A DNA stretch of 7,722 bases from the NCBI GenBank assembly GCA_903870955.1, contig CAIQEX010000040.1, positions 1 to 7,722 on the forward strand. Direction: 5' to 3'. The stretch's first letter is position 1. Every line of letters begins with the position of its first letter. Position numbers and translations under genes: made by a program. The DNA comes from an uncultured beta proteobacterium (GTDB lineage: Bacteria > Pseudomonadota > Gammaproteobacteria > Burkholderiales > Burkholderiaceae_C). Positions 1 to 6,137 of this stretch are shown here, in pieces. The notes beneath the pieces were generated by a model. The model ran no database searches, was not told the origin of the DNA, and saw only the letters and a list, made by a program, of their open reading frames with translations.

Positions 1-207
1 GGGCGCCGTGTTGCGCTCGGTGCGGGCCAAGGCATATTCCTCATGACTGCGCGGATGCAAGAATACCGGGAAGTCGCGCCCCACCTGCACATATCCCTGG
101 CGCAACAACGCTTGAGGCGTCGCGCCCACCACGACCCAGTCGCGGTCGCACATGGGAAGCCCCATCAGCGCATCACGCACCGCTCCGCCGACCAGGTAGG
201 TTTTCAT
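1..207 (-). CDS. cca: CCA-adding tRNA nucleotidyltransferase, N-terminal 69 residues (partial, cut by window edge)
   Basis: This is the start of the enzyme that adds or repairs the 3'-terminal CCA of tRNAs in the cytoplasm, using CTP and ATP. The visible 69 residues hold the nucleotidyltransferase head: the opening YLVGGAVRD (residues 4-12) with the GG motif at 7-8, then the DRD metal-binding motif (D21, D23). They also include [10 protein letters not shown] and [11 protein letters not shown], both very close to the E. coli-type (class II) Cca protein as I remember it. The ATG at 205-207 gives the canonical N terminus, although no good Shine-Dalgarno sequence precedes it. The rest of the gene, including any HD domain, lies beyond position 1. 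It is the last of three leftward genes (slt, GST, cca) and is separated from the GST gene by a hairpin repeat. The identification is firm; completeness cannot be judged. Confidence 0.95.
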   Translation of the reverse strand, partial: MKTYLVGGAVRDALMGLPMCDRDWVVVGATPQALLRQGYVQVGRDFPVFLHPRSHEEYALARTERNTAP

Positions 208-218
208 TTGAACAGCGT

Positions 219-315
219 CGAACGTGGGGGCCACAACCCCGCCGCCGGGCCGCCCCAAGGCGGGTTAGCCCCCTTGGGGGGCAGAGAGCCACACGCAGTG
301 GGTGAACGTGGGGGC
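219..315. repeat. Intergenic GC-rich hairpin repeat, locus A (one full 69-base unit plus truncated unit)
   Basis: The 109-base gap between the GST-like gene and cca is almost wholly made of this element. The full unit is 247-315. It opens with GGGCCGCCCCAAGG, continues with CCCCCTTGGGGGGCAG and CACACGCAGTGG, and ends in CGTGGGGGC. CCCCAAGG (253-260) pairs perfectly with CCTTGGGG (272-279) across an 11-base loop. A second copy of the unit's terminal part, GAACGTGGGGG, sits at 220-230, 84 bases before its match at 304-314. The same architecture recurs at 1057-1179. On the minus strand the hairpin lies directly after the GST stop codon, so it could act in transcript ending or 3'-end stability, but it lacks a clear U-tract. 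It resembles dispersed intergenic repeats I associate with Comamonadaceae genomes; this is memory, not a search result. Confidence 0.75.
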
Positions 316-316
316 T

Positions 317-1000
317 TCATCTCTTGAGTCGATAGGGCTCTTCGAAATCCAGGAAGTCCTGCTCGGCCAACGCGCCGGCAATCCAGGCCGCAACGCCGGG
401 AAGGTCGTGCACCCGCTGCACATAGTCGGCAATGGCCTGGGGCAGCGGCAGTGCGTAGGTCTTCAAGCGCATGCAGACCGGGGCAAAAAATGCATCGGCA
501 ATGCTGAAGGCTCCAAACAACATGGGGCCTCCATGTTCGGCCAGCAAGCCACTCCACATTTCCACCAGGCGTTGCACATCTGCGCGTACGGCGGGTTTGT
601 CGCGCCACAGCAATGCCCCCACCTCGGGCAGAGAGGCCTCGATATTCATCGGGCAATTGCCGCGCAGCCCGGTAAAGCCACTGTGCATTTCCGCGCACAC
701 ACTGCGGGCGCGAGCCCGTGCCGACTTGTCCAGCGGCCAGAGTTGCTTCTCAGGATATTGTTCAGCCACATATTCGGCAATCGCCAGGGTGTCCCAGATG
801 GCCATTTCCTCATCCACCAACACCGGCACCTTGGCCGTCGGGCTTACGCTTGAGATGGTCCGCTTGAAATTGGAGTCCGCATCAAACGAATCAAAACGCA
901 CCACCTCTTCCTCGAAGGGGATGCCAGCCTGGCGCAGCAGCACCCACGGCCGCATGGACCAGGAAGAGTAATTTTTGTTTCCTACGAACAGCTTGAGCAT
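317..1000 (-). CDS. Glutathione S-transferase family protein (227 aa)
   Basis: This is a cytosolic GST-fold protein, probably using glutathione in detoxification or in a thiol-dependent isomerisation; the substrate is unknown. The N-terminal thioredoxin-like domain (about 1-80) starts MLKLFVGNKNYSSWSMRPW. S12 and S13 sit where serine-type GSTs keep their catalytic residue. SPTAKVPVL (53-61) carries the cis-proline (P59) typical of the glutathione site. It is followed by IWDTLAIAEYVAE (68-80), the counterpart of the usual E/D-S glutathione-binding motif, here D70-T71. The helical C-terminal domain contains GAFSIADAFFAP, with the S166/D169 N-capping box that is conserved in the fold. The length is normal for the family. 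An AGGGA ribosome binding site six bases before the ATG supports the start. The gene lies between slt and cca on the same strand, with a repeat locus on each side, so co-transcription is uncertain. The family call is firm; the subclass is not. Confidence 0.9.
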   Translation of the reverse strand: MLKLFVGNKNYSSWSMRPWVLLRQAGIPFEEEVVRFDSFDADSNFKRTISSVSPTAKVPVLVDEEMAIWDTLAIAEYVAEQYPEKQLWPLDKSARARARSVCAEMHSGFTGLRGNCPMNIEASLPEVGALLWRDKPAVRADVQRLVEMWSGLLAEHGGPMLFGAFSIADAFFAPVCMRLKTYALPLPQAIADYVQRVHDLPGVAAWIAGALAEQDFLDFEEPYRLKR

Positions 1001-1006
1001 GGGCTT

Positions 1007-1011
1007 TCCCT
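1007..1011 (-). promoter_or_regulatory. Ribosome binding site of the GST-like gene
   Basis: Read on the minus strand, AGGGA lies six bases before the ATG at 1000. It supports that start codon and is one of the few clear Shine-Dalgarno sequences among the leftward genes here. Confidence 0.6.
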
Positions 1012-1056
1012 AAAAACCTCCATGCTAAACCAAGCCGGGGACACAACGGAAAGTGT

Positions 1057-1179
1057 GGGGGGCAGCGCAGCACACGCCGTGGCAAGCGTGGGGGCAAGGT
1101 TTCACCGCAGGGCCGCCCCAAGGTGAAATGCACCCCCTCGGGGGGCAGCGCAGCACACGCAGTGGCAAGCGTGGGGGCA
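1057..1179. repeat. Intergenic GC-rich hairpin repeat, locus B (full unit flanked by a 40-base direct repeat)
   Basis: Most of the 185-base gap between slt and the GST-like gene is this element. A 40-base block at 1057-1096 recurs at 1140-1179 with a single difference (C versus A at the 22nd base), an offset of 83 bases. The second block is the right part of a full 69-base unit (1110-1178) that again opens with GGGCCGCCCCAAGG, as at 247. CCCCAAGG (1116-1123) faces CCTCGGGG (1136-1143) with one mismatch, and CACGC (1156-1160) pairs with GCGTG (1169-1173). The layout is therefore truncated unit then full unit, exactly as in locus A. It begins about 56 bases upstream of the GST start and stops seven bases from the slt stop codon. 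It shows no coding signal and may fold as RNA from either strand. Confidence 0.8.
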
Positions 1180-1185
1180 TTACCC

Positions 1186-3177
1186 CTAGGGGAGCTCGGT
1201 ACTGGCGTCTGGTACGGCAGCATCCAGCGGCCCGACCGAACCCAGACGGGCCTTGAGCGACTGGGGCTGACCCGTGATCACGGCCGCGTAATTGGTGGTG
1301 TTGGAGAGCACCTTCTTGACGTAATCTCGCGTCTCGTTGAAGGGAATATTCTCAGCCCAGATGGCGGCTTCGAGCACCGGTCCGTTGCGCCAGGCGCGCG
1401 GCCTGCCGGGACCTGCGTTATAGGCGGCCGCAGCCATCGGCATGGAGCCTCCAAAGGAGTCCAGCAACAGCTTAAGGTAGCCCGTGCCAATGGCGATGTT
1501 GGTGTCGCGGTCCGAAATCTGGTGGGCTTGAAAGTCGGTCATGCCCAACTTTTTGGCAGTCCATTTGGCCGTGGCCGGCATCACCTGCATCAGACCCGAG
1601 GCGCCGACACCGGAGCGGGCATCCATGATGAAGCGGCTTTCCTGGCGGATCAGCCCATACACATAGGCCGGGTCCAGGCCAATTTGCTTGGTGCGTGCCA
1701 GCACGGCGCTTTTAAAGGGCATGGGGAAGCGGGTTTCGAAATCCAGAAACCCTTTGGTCCGGTCGCTGCTGTTGATGCAGCGGTCCCACACCTCGGCTTG
1801 GCAGGCACGCTCGGCAGCGGCCAACAAACCCCGGTCATCCAGGCCACCGCGATCATGCAGGTTGGCGCTGTAATTCCATTCGCGCACACCCTCGGCGCGC
1901 AGGCCAATCTGTATCGCATACAGCGCCCGGCTCAGGCCGGGGTTGTTGCGTGCGGTCTCACGCTCTTCTGCAGTCAACGGTGCAGGGCGTTCGGGCACGG
2001 TCACGCGCTGCCCCAGTTCGTCGAGTGCGAGTTGCTCATAAAAGCCCCGCACGCTGGCAATGCCTTGCAATAGCTTCAGCGCCTCGGCGCGTCCGCTTTC
2101 AGAATCTGCCAGGGCCAACTGCGCCCGCGCATGCCAGTAAACCCAGACCGGCTCGGCGGCAAGGGCGGGGGGCATGGCGGCAATTGCCTCATGCACCGTC
2201 TTCCATTGGCCGGCGCGCAAGGCCGCGCGCACGGCCCAGGCCAGATGGTCTTCATGCATCTGGCTGAACTGACCCTGGGCAAAATAGCCGACGGCATCCG
2301 GTGACATCTTCATCGCCGCGCGCTTGCCGATCACGCCCCAGATCCAGCTGCGCTCTTCCTGCGTGAGTTGGGCTTTCCAGCGCAGGTGGTTGACCTCGGT
2401 GGCGGCGGCCTCCGGGTCCTGATAGGCCAGGCGGATGAGGGCCAGTGACACCAGTTCGCGGGTCTTGGGACGCAGCGCGGTGAGCTTGTCGTTCAGGTAC
2501 TTGGCCGGGCTGGCGTAGATTTCCGACACATTTTTAACCCACCCGTCATTCAAAATACCCACGGCCTGGGTCGCCACGCGCAACCGGTCATTCTCAAAAC
2601 CCAGACGCGCGCGCTGCCAAACCGCGGCCGGCATCATGGAATGGTCCTTGACCAGTTGCTCGGCGGCGGCGGCACAACCCTCATCCGCTTCCTTTAGCGG
2701 CAGCCAGGTTTGCATCACGGCGGCATTCACATCGGTCCCTTTGGCCAGGTGCTCGGTCAACAGGCCATAGCACTGCACAGACCGGTCGTCGCCCATGCGG
2801 TACCTGGGGTATTCGCGGTTGAAGGCGCCCCAATCCCGATTGCGTCCCAGCTGCAGCAACCACTCGGTGCGGAGTTTGTCTTCCTGGTAGGTGCCGCTGT
2901 AGCGGGCAAAGAAATCCTGCACTTCAGCAGGGTTGGCCTCATCCAGGCGGGCCGAGAGTTCCCAATAGGCGCCCCAGGGCTCCAAAATATAGCCGCGCAC
3001 CTGCGGCAGCAGGTTGCTCAGACGCTTGCGGTCATGCGCCTTAAAGGCCTGCGCCATCTCGGTAATGGTTTCGTCGTAATGGCTGCTGTCACGCCCTTGG
3101 GCATGAACGGAGGAGAGGGAAGGCAAGAAGACACAGGTCGTGAGGACTAACGGTGTCAGAATGGCTGAAAACTGCAT
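1186..3177 (-). CDS. slt: Soluble lytic murein transglycosylase (Slt70-like, 663 aa)
   Basis: This is a periplasmic enzyme that cleaves the MurNAc-GlcNAc bond of peptidoglycan to give 1,6-anhydro-muropeptides, in wall turnover and remodelling. Residues 1-26 look like a Sec signal peptide ending in SVHA, with no lipobox at the cleavage site. A long alpha-helical region (about 30-480) matches the superhelical U/L domains of Slt70. The catalytic SLT domain follows: RQESRF with catalytic E513 and S514, SGLMQVMPATA (527-537), AAAAYNAGPGR (582-592) and NETRDYV (614-620), all hallmark motifs. The length is close to E. coli Slt (645 aa). The ATG at 3175-3177 is followed directly by a normal signal peptide; no strong Shine-Dalgarno sequence is seen. 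Its start lies nine bases from that of the divergent 5-FTHF cyclo-ligase gene. A hairpin repeat follows its stop codon. Confidence 0.95.
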   Translation of the reverse strand: MQFSAILTPLVLTTCVFLPSLSSVHAQGRDSSHYDETITEMAQAFKAHDRKRLSNLLPQVRGYILEPWGAYWELSARLDEANPAEVQDFFARYSGTYQEDKLRTEWLLQLGRNRDWGAFNREYPRYRMGDDRSVQCYGLLTEHLAKGTDVNAAVMQTWLPLKEADEGCAAAAEQLVKDHSMMPAAVWQRARLGFENDRLRVATQAVGILNDGWVKNVSEIYASPAKYLNDKLTALRPKTRELVSLALIRLAYQDPEAAATEVNHLRWKAQLTQEERSWIWGVIGKRAAMKMSPDAVGYFAQGQFSQMHEDHLAWAVRAALRAGQWKTVHEAIAAMPPALAAEPVWVYWHARAQLALADSESGRAEALKLLQGIASVRGFYEQLALDELGQRVTVPERPAPLTAEERETARNNPGLSRALYAIQIGLRAEGVREWNYSANLHDRGGLDDRGLLAAAERACQAEVWDRCINSSDRTKGFLDFETRFPMPFKSAVLARTKQIGLDPAYVYGLIRQESRFIMDARSGVGASGLMQVMPATAKWTAKKLGMTDFQAHQISDRDTNIAIGTGYLKLLLDSFGGSMPMAAAAYNAGPGRPRAWRNGPVLEAAIWAENIPFNETRDYVKKVLSNTTNYAAVITGQPQSLKARLGSVGPLDAAVPDASTELP

Positions 3178-3186
3178 GTGGTGATT

Positions 3187-3780
3187 ATGGACAACTCAGA
3201 ACAAGCTCTTGAAAAAAAGGCACTTCGCGCGGCCCTGATTGAACAACGCAACAATTTGCCCGACAGGCATTTGCGTGAGGACCTGTTGCAACGGGTCATG
3301 CGCATCTGGCTGGTGGGTCGGCCCGACATCGTGATCGGGGCCTATTGGCCCATCAAGGGGGAGTTTGACCCCCTGCCCGCCCTGCACCGCTGGAAAGAAG
3401 ACGGTGAATTACTGGAACAACCCGAACCCCGTCGCATCGGCTTGCCCGTGGTGAACAAAGAAACCCACACCATGACCTTCCATGCCTGGTACCCCGGCTG
3501 CCCGATGGAAGAAGACGCGTACGGCATCCCCAAACCCAAGGACACGGAAATCATCGTCCCCACCCTGCTATTTGCACCCTGCGTAGGCTACGGGCCCGGC
3601 GGTTTTCGCTTGGGTTACGGCGGTGGCTTTTATGACCGCATGCTGGCCAGCCTGTCACCAAAACCCTTCTCGGTGGGATTGGGCTTTGGCATGGGCTTTC
3701 TGGCCGATCTGGAGCCCGAGCCGCACGACATGCCTTTGGATGCCATCCTGAACGAACATGGCGCGGTCTGGCCGGTATAA
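3187..3780 (+). CDS. fau: 5-formyltetrahydrofolate cyclo-ligase (5,10-methenyl-THF synthetase, about 197 aa)
   Basis: This cytosolic enzyme converts 5-formyl-THF to 5,10-methenyl-THF using ATP, returning a stored folate to one-carbon metabolism. With the ATG at 3187 as start, the N-terminal helix carries the KKALRAAL segment (near 10-17) that resembles the substrate-binding region of the family. YGIPKP lies near 112-117. The signature GGFRLGYGGGFYDR occupies about 138-151 (ATP/Mg site), and HDMPLDAILNE near the C terminus matches the family's closing motif. The size is normal. In-frame GTG codons at 3178 and 3181 are possible earlier starts giving up to 200 aa. I prefer the ATG, but neither choice has a convincing ribosome binding site. 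The gene is divergent from slt with almost no spacer and converges on the DUF6279 gene. The symbol follows the E. coli name (ygfA/fau). Confidence 0.92.
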   Translation: MDNSEQALEKKALRAALIEQRNNLPDRHLREDLLQRVMRIWLVGRPDIVIGAYWPIKGEFDPLPALHRWKEDGELLEQPEPRRIGLPVVNKETHTMTFHAWYPGCPMEEDAYGIPKPKDTEIIVPTLLFAPCVGYGPGGFRLGYGGGFYDRMLASLSPKPFSVGLGFGMGFLADLEPEPHDMPLDAILNEHGAVWPV

Positions 3781-3799
3781 ACCCGGTCAGCGCTGATTT

Positions 3800-4684
3800 T
3801 CAGGGCGCTTGCATCAGGGCACGCACATCGCCCTCATAGTCCAGCAAGGTTTGCTTGAGCTTGGCCTTTTGTTCTGCACTGCTGCTGTTGTGCACTGCGG
3901 CCACCGCCGCACAGGCGGACTGGGTGATGCTTTCGTTGTATTTGAAAGAAGCGACGTCGGGTGAGGAAGCCGCCCTGGCAAACAGCGCCAACAGTTCCGC
4001 ATCGACCTCGGCACGCGGTATCTGGCCATTGCGGGCGCGCGTCAGGGTCTGCAGGCTGTCTTGCTGGCGGCGCAACATTTCCTTTTGCAGCATCTCGGGG
4101 TCGTAGCCAGAGGCCGCCAACTGCAGGCGGATCTTCTCGCGCTGGGCCTCGTCGAGCTTTCCATAAAACCGTTCGCTGCGCTCCACAATCTGTTGGGCCC
4201 GCCGCTCCAGACGCTGGGCCGGCGACAAGTCCAGCCATTCTTCCCGCCAACTCTTGTTGCGCTTCTTGAATTCGGCCGCGATGTGTTCCAACTGGGTCGG
4301 CTTCAAACTGACTGCCAAGTTCGCCACGGCCGGTGCCAAGTGATTGACGGGCGCCTGCAAGCGCTGCTGCAAAAAGCCCCACAAGCTGCAGACCTGCGCG
4401 GCACTCACTTCCTGGCTGACCACGGGTTGCAGATTTTTCAGCAGCTCAGCCCACTGGGGTAACTCTTCCTTGCGATGCCAGGCCTGCAATTCATTCAAGC
4501 GGGCCTTGAATTCAACGCTTTGTGGACCGTCAAAATCAAAATACGCATCCAGCCAGTAATAGATCAGGGTTGGGGCGTTGTTGAACGCAATGCGGTTGGC
4601 GCTACAGCCAACCAGTGTCAAAGCCAGGAACATGGCACCGATAATACGGAGCCGGAATCCAAAGGCAACTACAGAATTACGCAT
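3800..4684 (-). CDS. DUF6279-type lipoprotein (294 aa)
   Basis: This is a predicted outer-envelope lipoprotein of unknown function. After a short basic N terminus (R11, R13), a hydrophobic stretch ends in the lipobox LVGC, with C27 as the likely lipidated residue. The mature part is alpha-helical and charged. Its start, NRIAFNNAPTLIYYWLDAYFDF, followed by the AWHRKEELPQWAELL segment, is the pattern I recognise from DUF6279 proteins. The remainder (about 110-290) is rich in Glu, Gln, Arg and Lys and probably forms helical bundles. The frame stays open upstream, antisense to glmU, so the start must be judged by content. ATG at 4684 gives a complete signal peptide; a second Met at residue 18 (4633) would leave a very short but still possible one. 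Neither has a clear ribosome binding site. The gene is head-to-head with glmU (18-base gap) and its stop lies 20 bases after that of fau. Confidence 0.82.
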   Translation of the reverse strand: MRNSVVAFGFRLRIIGAMFLALTLVGCSANRIAFNNAPTLIYYWLDAYFDFDGPQSVEFKARLNELQAWHRKEELPQWAELLKNLQPVVSQEVSAAQVCSLWGFLQQRLQAPVNHLAPAVANLAVSLKPTQLEHIAAEFKKRNKSWREEWLDLSPAQRLERRAQQIVERSERFYGKLDEAQREKIRLQLAASGYDPEMLQKEMLRRQQDSLQTLTRARNGQIPRAEVDAELLALFARAASSPDVASFKYNESITQSACAAVAAVHNSSSAEQKAKLKQTLLDYEGDVRALMQAP

Positions 4685-4688
4685 CAAC

Positions 4689-4692
4689 AGGA
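4689..4692 (+). promoter_or_regulatory. Ribosome binding site of glmU
   Basis: AGGA followed by AAAAGCCAAC lies ten bases before the ATG at 4703. It settles the start at 4703, because upstream in-frame extension and the internal Met at residue 12 (4736) lack an equally good site. It lies inside the tiny gap shared with the divergent lipoprotein gene. Confidence 0.6.
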
Positions 4693-4702
4693 AAAAGCCA
4701 AC

Positions 4703-6127
4703 ATGAGCTCCAACAATAACGCGCCAGACAGCACCATGCCGATTGACGTGGTCATTATGGCGGCGGGTAAGGGCACTCGGATGAAAAGCGCTTTGCCCAA
4801 GGTATTGCACCGCATTGGCGGACGGGCACTTTTGCAGCATGTACTCGACACCGCCGCAAGTTTGCAAGCGCGCAAGGCGGTGGTGATCACCGGGCATGGC
4901 GCGACCGAAGTCGAGGCCGCTTGCCAGGGCAACACCGGCTTGGTGCTGGAATTTGCCCGCCAGGAGCCGCAATTGGGCACCGGCCACGCCGTGCAGCAGG
5001 CCCTGCCGCACCTGGCCGATGACGCGGTGGTGGTGGTGCTGTCGGGCGATGTGCCGCTGACCCAGGCCGATACGCTGTTCCACTTGATCGCCGCCAGCGG
5101 CGGCAACAAGTTGGCCCTGCTGACGCTGGACATGCCCGATCCCACAGGCTACGGGCGCATCGAACGCGCCGCCAACGGCGACGTCAAGGCCATTGTGGAG
5201 CACAAGGACGCCACTCCCGCACAGCGTGCCATTCAGGAGGTCTACAGCGGCATCATGGCTGTGCCGGCTACCGCGCTGAAGCGCTGGTTGGCGCGCCTGG
5301 ACAACAACAATGTGCAGAAGGAGTACTACCTGACCGACATCGTGCGCTTTGCGGTCACCGATGGAGAACATGTGGTGGCGCACAAGATTACCGACGCCGT
5401 GCAGGTGGCCGGTGTCAACAGCCCTGTGCAACTCGCGCAACTGGAACGCGCCTTCCAACTGGGCGTAGCGCATCGCCTGATGGAAGAAGGTGTGCGCCTG
5501 GCCGACCCGGCGCGCCTGGACGTGCGCGGCGACCTGAGTTGTGCACACGACGTCAGCATTGACGTGAACTGCGTCTTCATGGGGCAGGTTAATCTGGGCG
5601 AAGGGGTCAGCATTGGCGCCCACTGCGTGATTGCCAATGCGGTGATCGAGGCTGGCGCTGTGATTCATCCCTTCACCCACATTGACGGTGAGAAGCTGGG
5701 CGTAACCGTGGGCGCGGGTTCGCTGATTGGACCCTTTGCCCGCCTGCGCCCCGGCGCGCGGCTGGAGGCCGAGGTGCATATCGGCAATTTCGTCGAGGTC
5801 AAAAACACCACCATGGCCAAAGGTTCCAAGGCCAACCACCTGGCCTATCTGGGTGACGCCAGCGTGGGCGAGCGTGTCAATTACGGCGCGGGCAGCATCA
5901 CCGCCAACTATGACGGCGCCAACAAGCACCGCACGGTGATTGAAGCCGACGTCCACGTGGGCAGCAACTGCGTGTTGATCGCACCCGTAACCCTGGGAGC
6001 AGGCGGCACGGTGGGTGGTGGTTCCACCATCACCAAGGACACGCCACCCGGTGCCTTGAGCGTGGCACGCGGCAAGCAGGTGTCGATAGCCAACTGGTCG
6101 CGCCCGAAAAAGGCCTCCAAAGCCTGA
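4703..6127 (+). CDS. glmU: Bifunctional GlmU: N-acetylglucosamine-1-phosphate uridyltransferase / glucosamine-1-phosphate acetyltransferase (474 aa)
   Basis: This cytosolic enzyme makes UDP-GlcNAc, the precursor of peptidoglycan and LPS, in two steps: acetylation of GlcN-1-P with acetyl-CoA, then uridylyl transfer from UTP. The N-terminal pyrophosphorylase domain shows AAGKGTRM (20-27) with LPKVLH (31-36), QLGTGHA (90-96), and SGDVPL (114-119) with D116 as the expected metal ligand. The C-terminal left-handed beta-helix of hexapeptide repeats starts near residue 265. It includes RPGARLEAEVHIGNFVEVK, KGSKANHLAYLGD with H379 (counterpart of E. coli catalytic H363), and NYGAGSITANYDG. The protein is slightly longer than E. 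coli GlmU (456 aa), mainly through an Asn-rich N-terminal extension of about eleven residues. It is divergent from the lipoprotein gene and followed after ten bases by a histidine kinase gene. glmS, a frequent glmU neighbour, is not visible here. Confidence 0.97.
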   Translation: MSSNNNAPDSTMPIDVVIMAAGKGTRMKSALPKVLHRIGGRALLQHVLDTAASLQARKAVVITGHGATEVEAACQGNTGLVLEFARQEPQLGTGHAVQQALPHLADDAVVVVLSGDVPLTQADTLFHLIAASGGNKLALLTLDMPDPTGYGRIERAANGDVKAIVEHKDATPAQRAIQEVYSGIMAVPATALKRWLARLDNNNVQKEYYLTDIVRFAVTDGEHVVAHKITDAVQVAGVNSPVQLAQLERAFQLGVAHRLMEEGVRLADPARLDVRGDLSCAHDVSIDVNCVFMGQVNLGEGVSIGAHCVIANAVIEAGAVIHPFTHIDGEKLGVTVGAGSLIGPFARLRPGARLEAEVHIGNFVEVKNTTMAKGSKANHLAYLGDASVGERVNYGAGSITANYDGANKHRTVIEADVHVGSNCVLIAPVTLGAGGTVGGGSTITKDTPPGALSVARGKQVSIANWSRPKKASKA

Positions 6128-6129
6128 GG
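6126..6129 (+). promoter_or_regulatory. Ribosome binding site of the small histidine kinase, overlapping the glmU stop codon
   Basis: GAGG overlaps the TGA of glmU (6125-6127) and lies eight bases before the kinase ATG at 6138. This supports that start and suggests coupled translation on one glmU-kinase mRNA. Confidence 0.6.
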
Positions 6130-6137
6130 CACACGCC

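Noticed and set aside
1123..2073. A 316-codon plus-strand open frame opposite the 3' part of slt, starting inside repeat locus B.
   Set aside because: It lies antisense to the conserved SLT catalytic domain, begins in repeat DNA, and has no recognisable motif; it is a shadow of slt codon use.
3787..3809. TCAGCGCTGA palindrome followed by TTTT between the convergent fau and lipoprotein genes, considered as a terminator.
   Set aside because: The palindrome folds to only about three pairs with a four-base loop, and the alternative AGCGC/GCGCT stem has an 11-base loop and no T-run after it. The position is right, but the structure is too weak to call.
4494..4515. TTCAAG/CTTGAA inverted repeat and the TTGAATTCAA palindrome about 190-210 bases upstream of glmU, considered as a regulator site.
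   Set aside because: It lies inside the lipoprotein coding region, in a segment that encodes the conserved FKARLNEL part, with no matching copy elsewhere.
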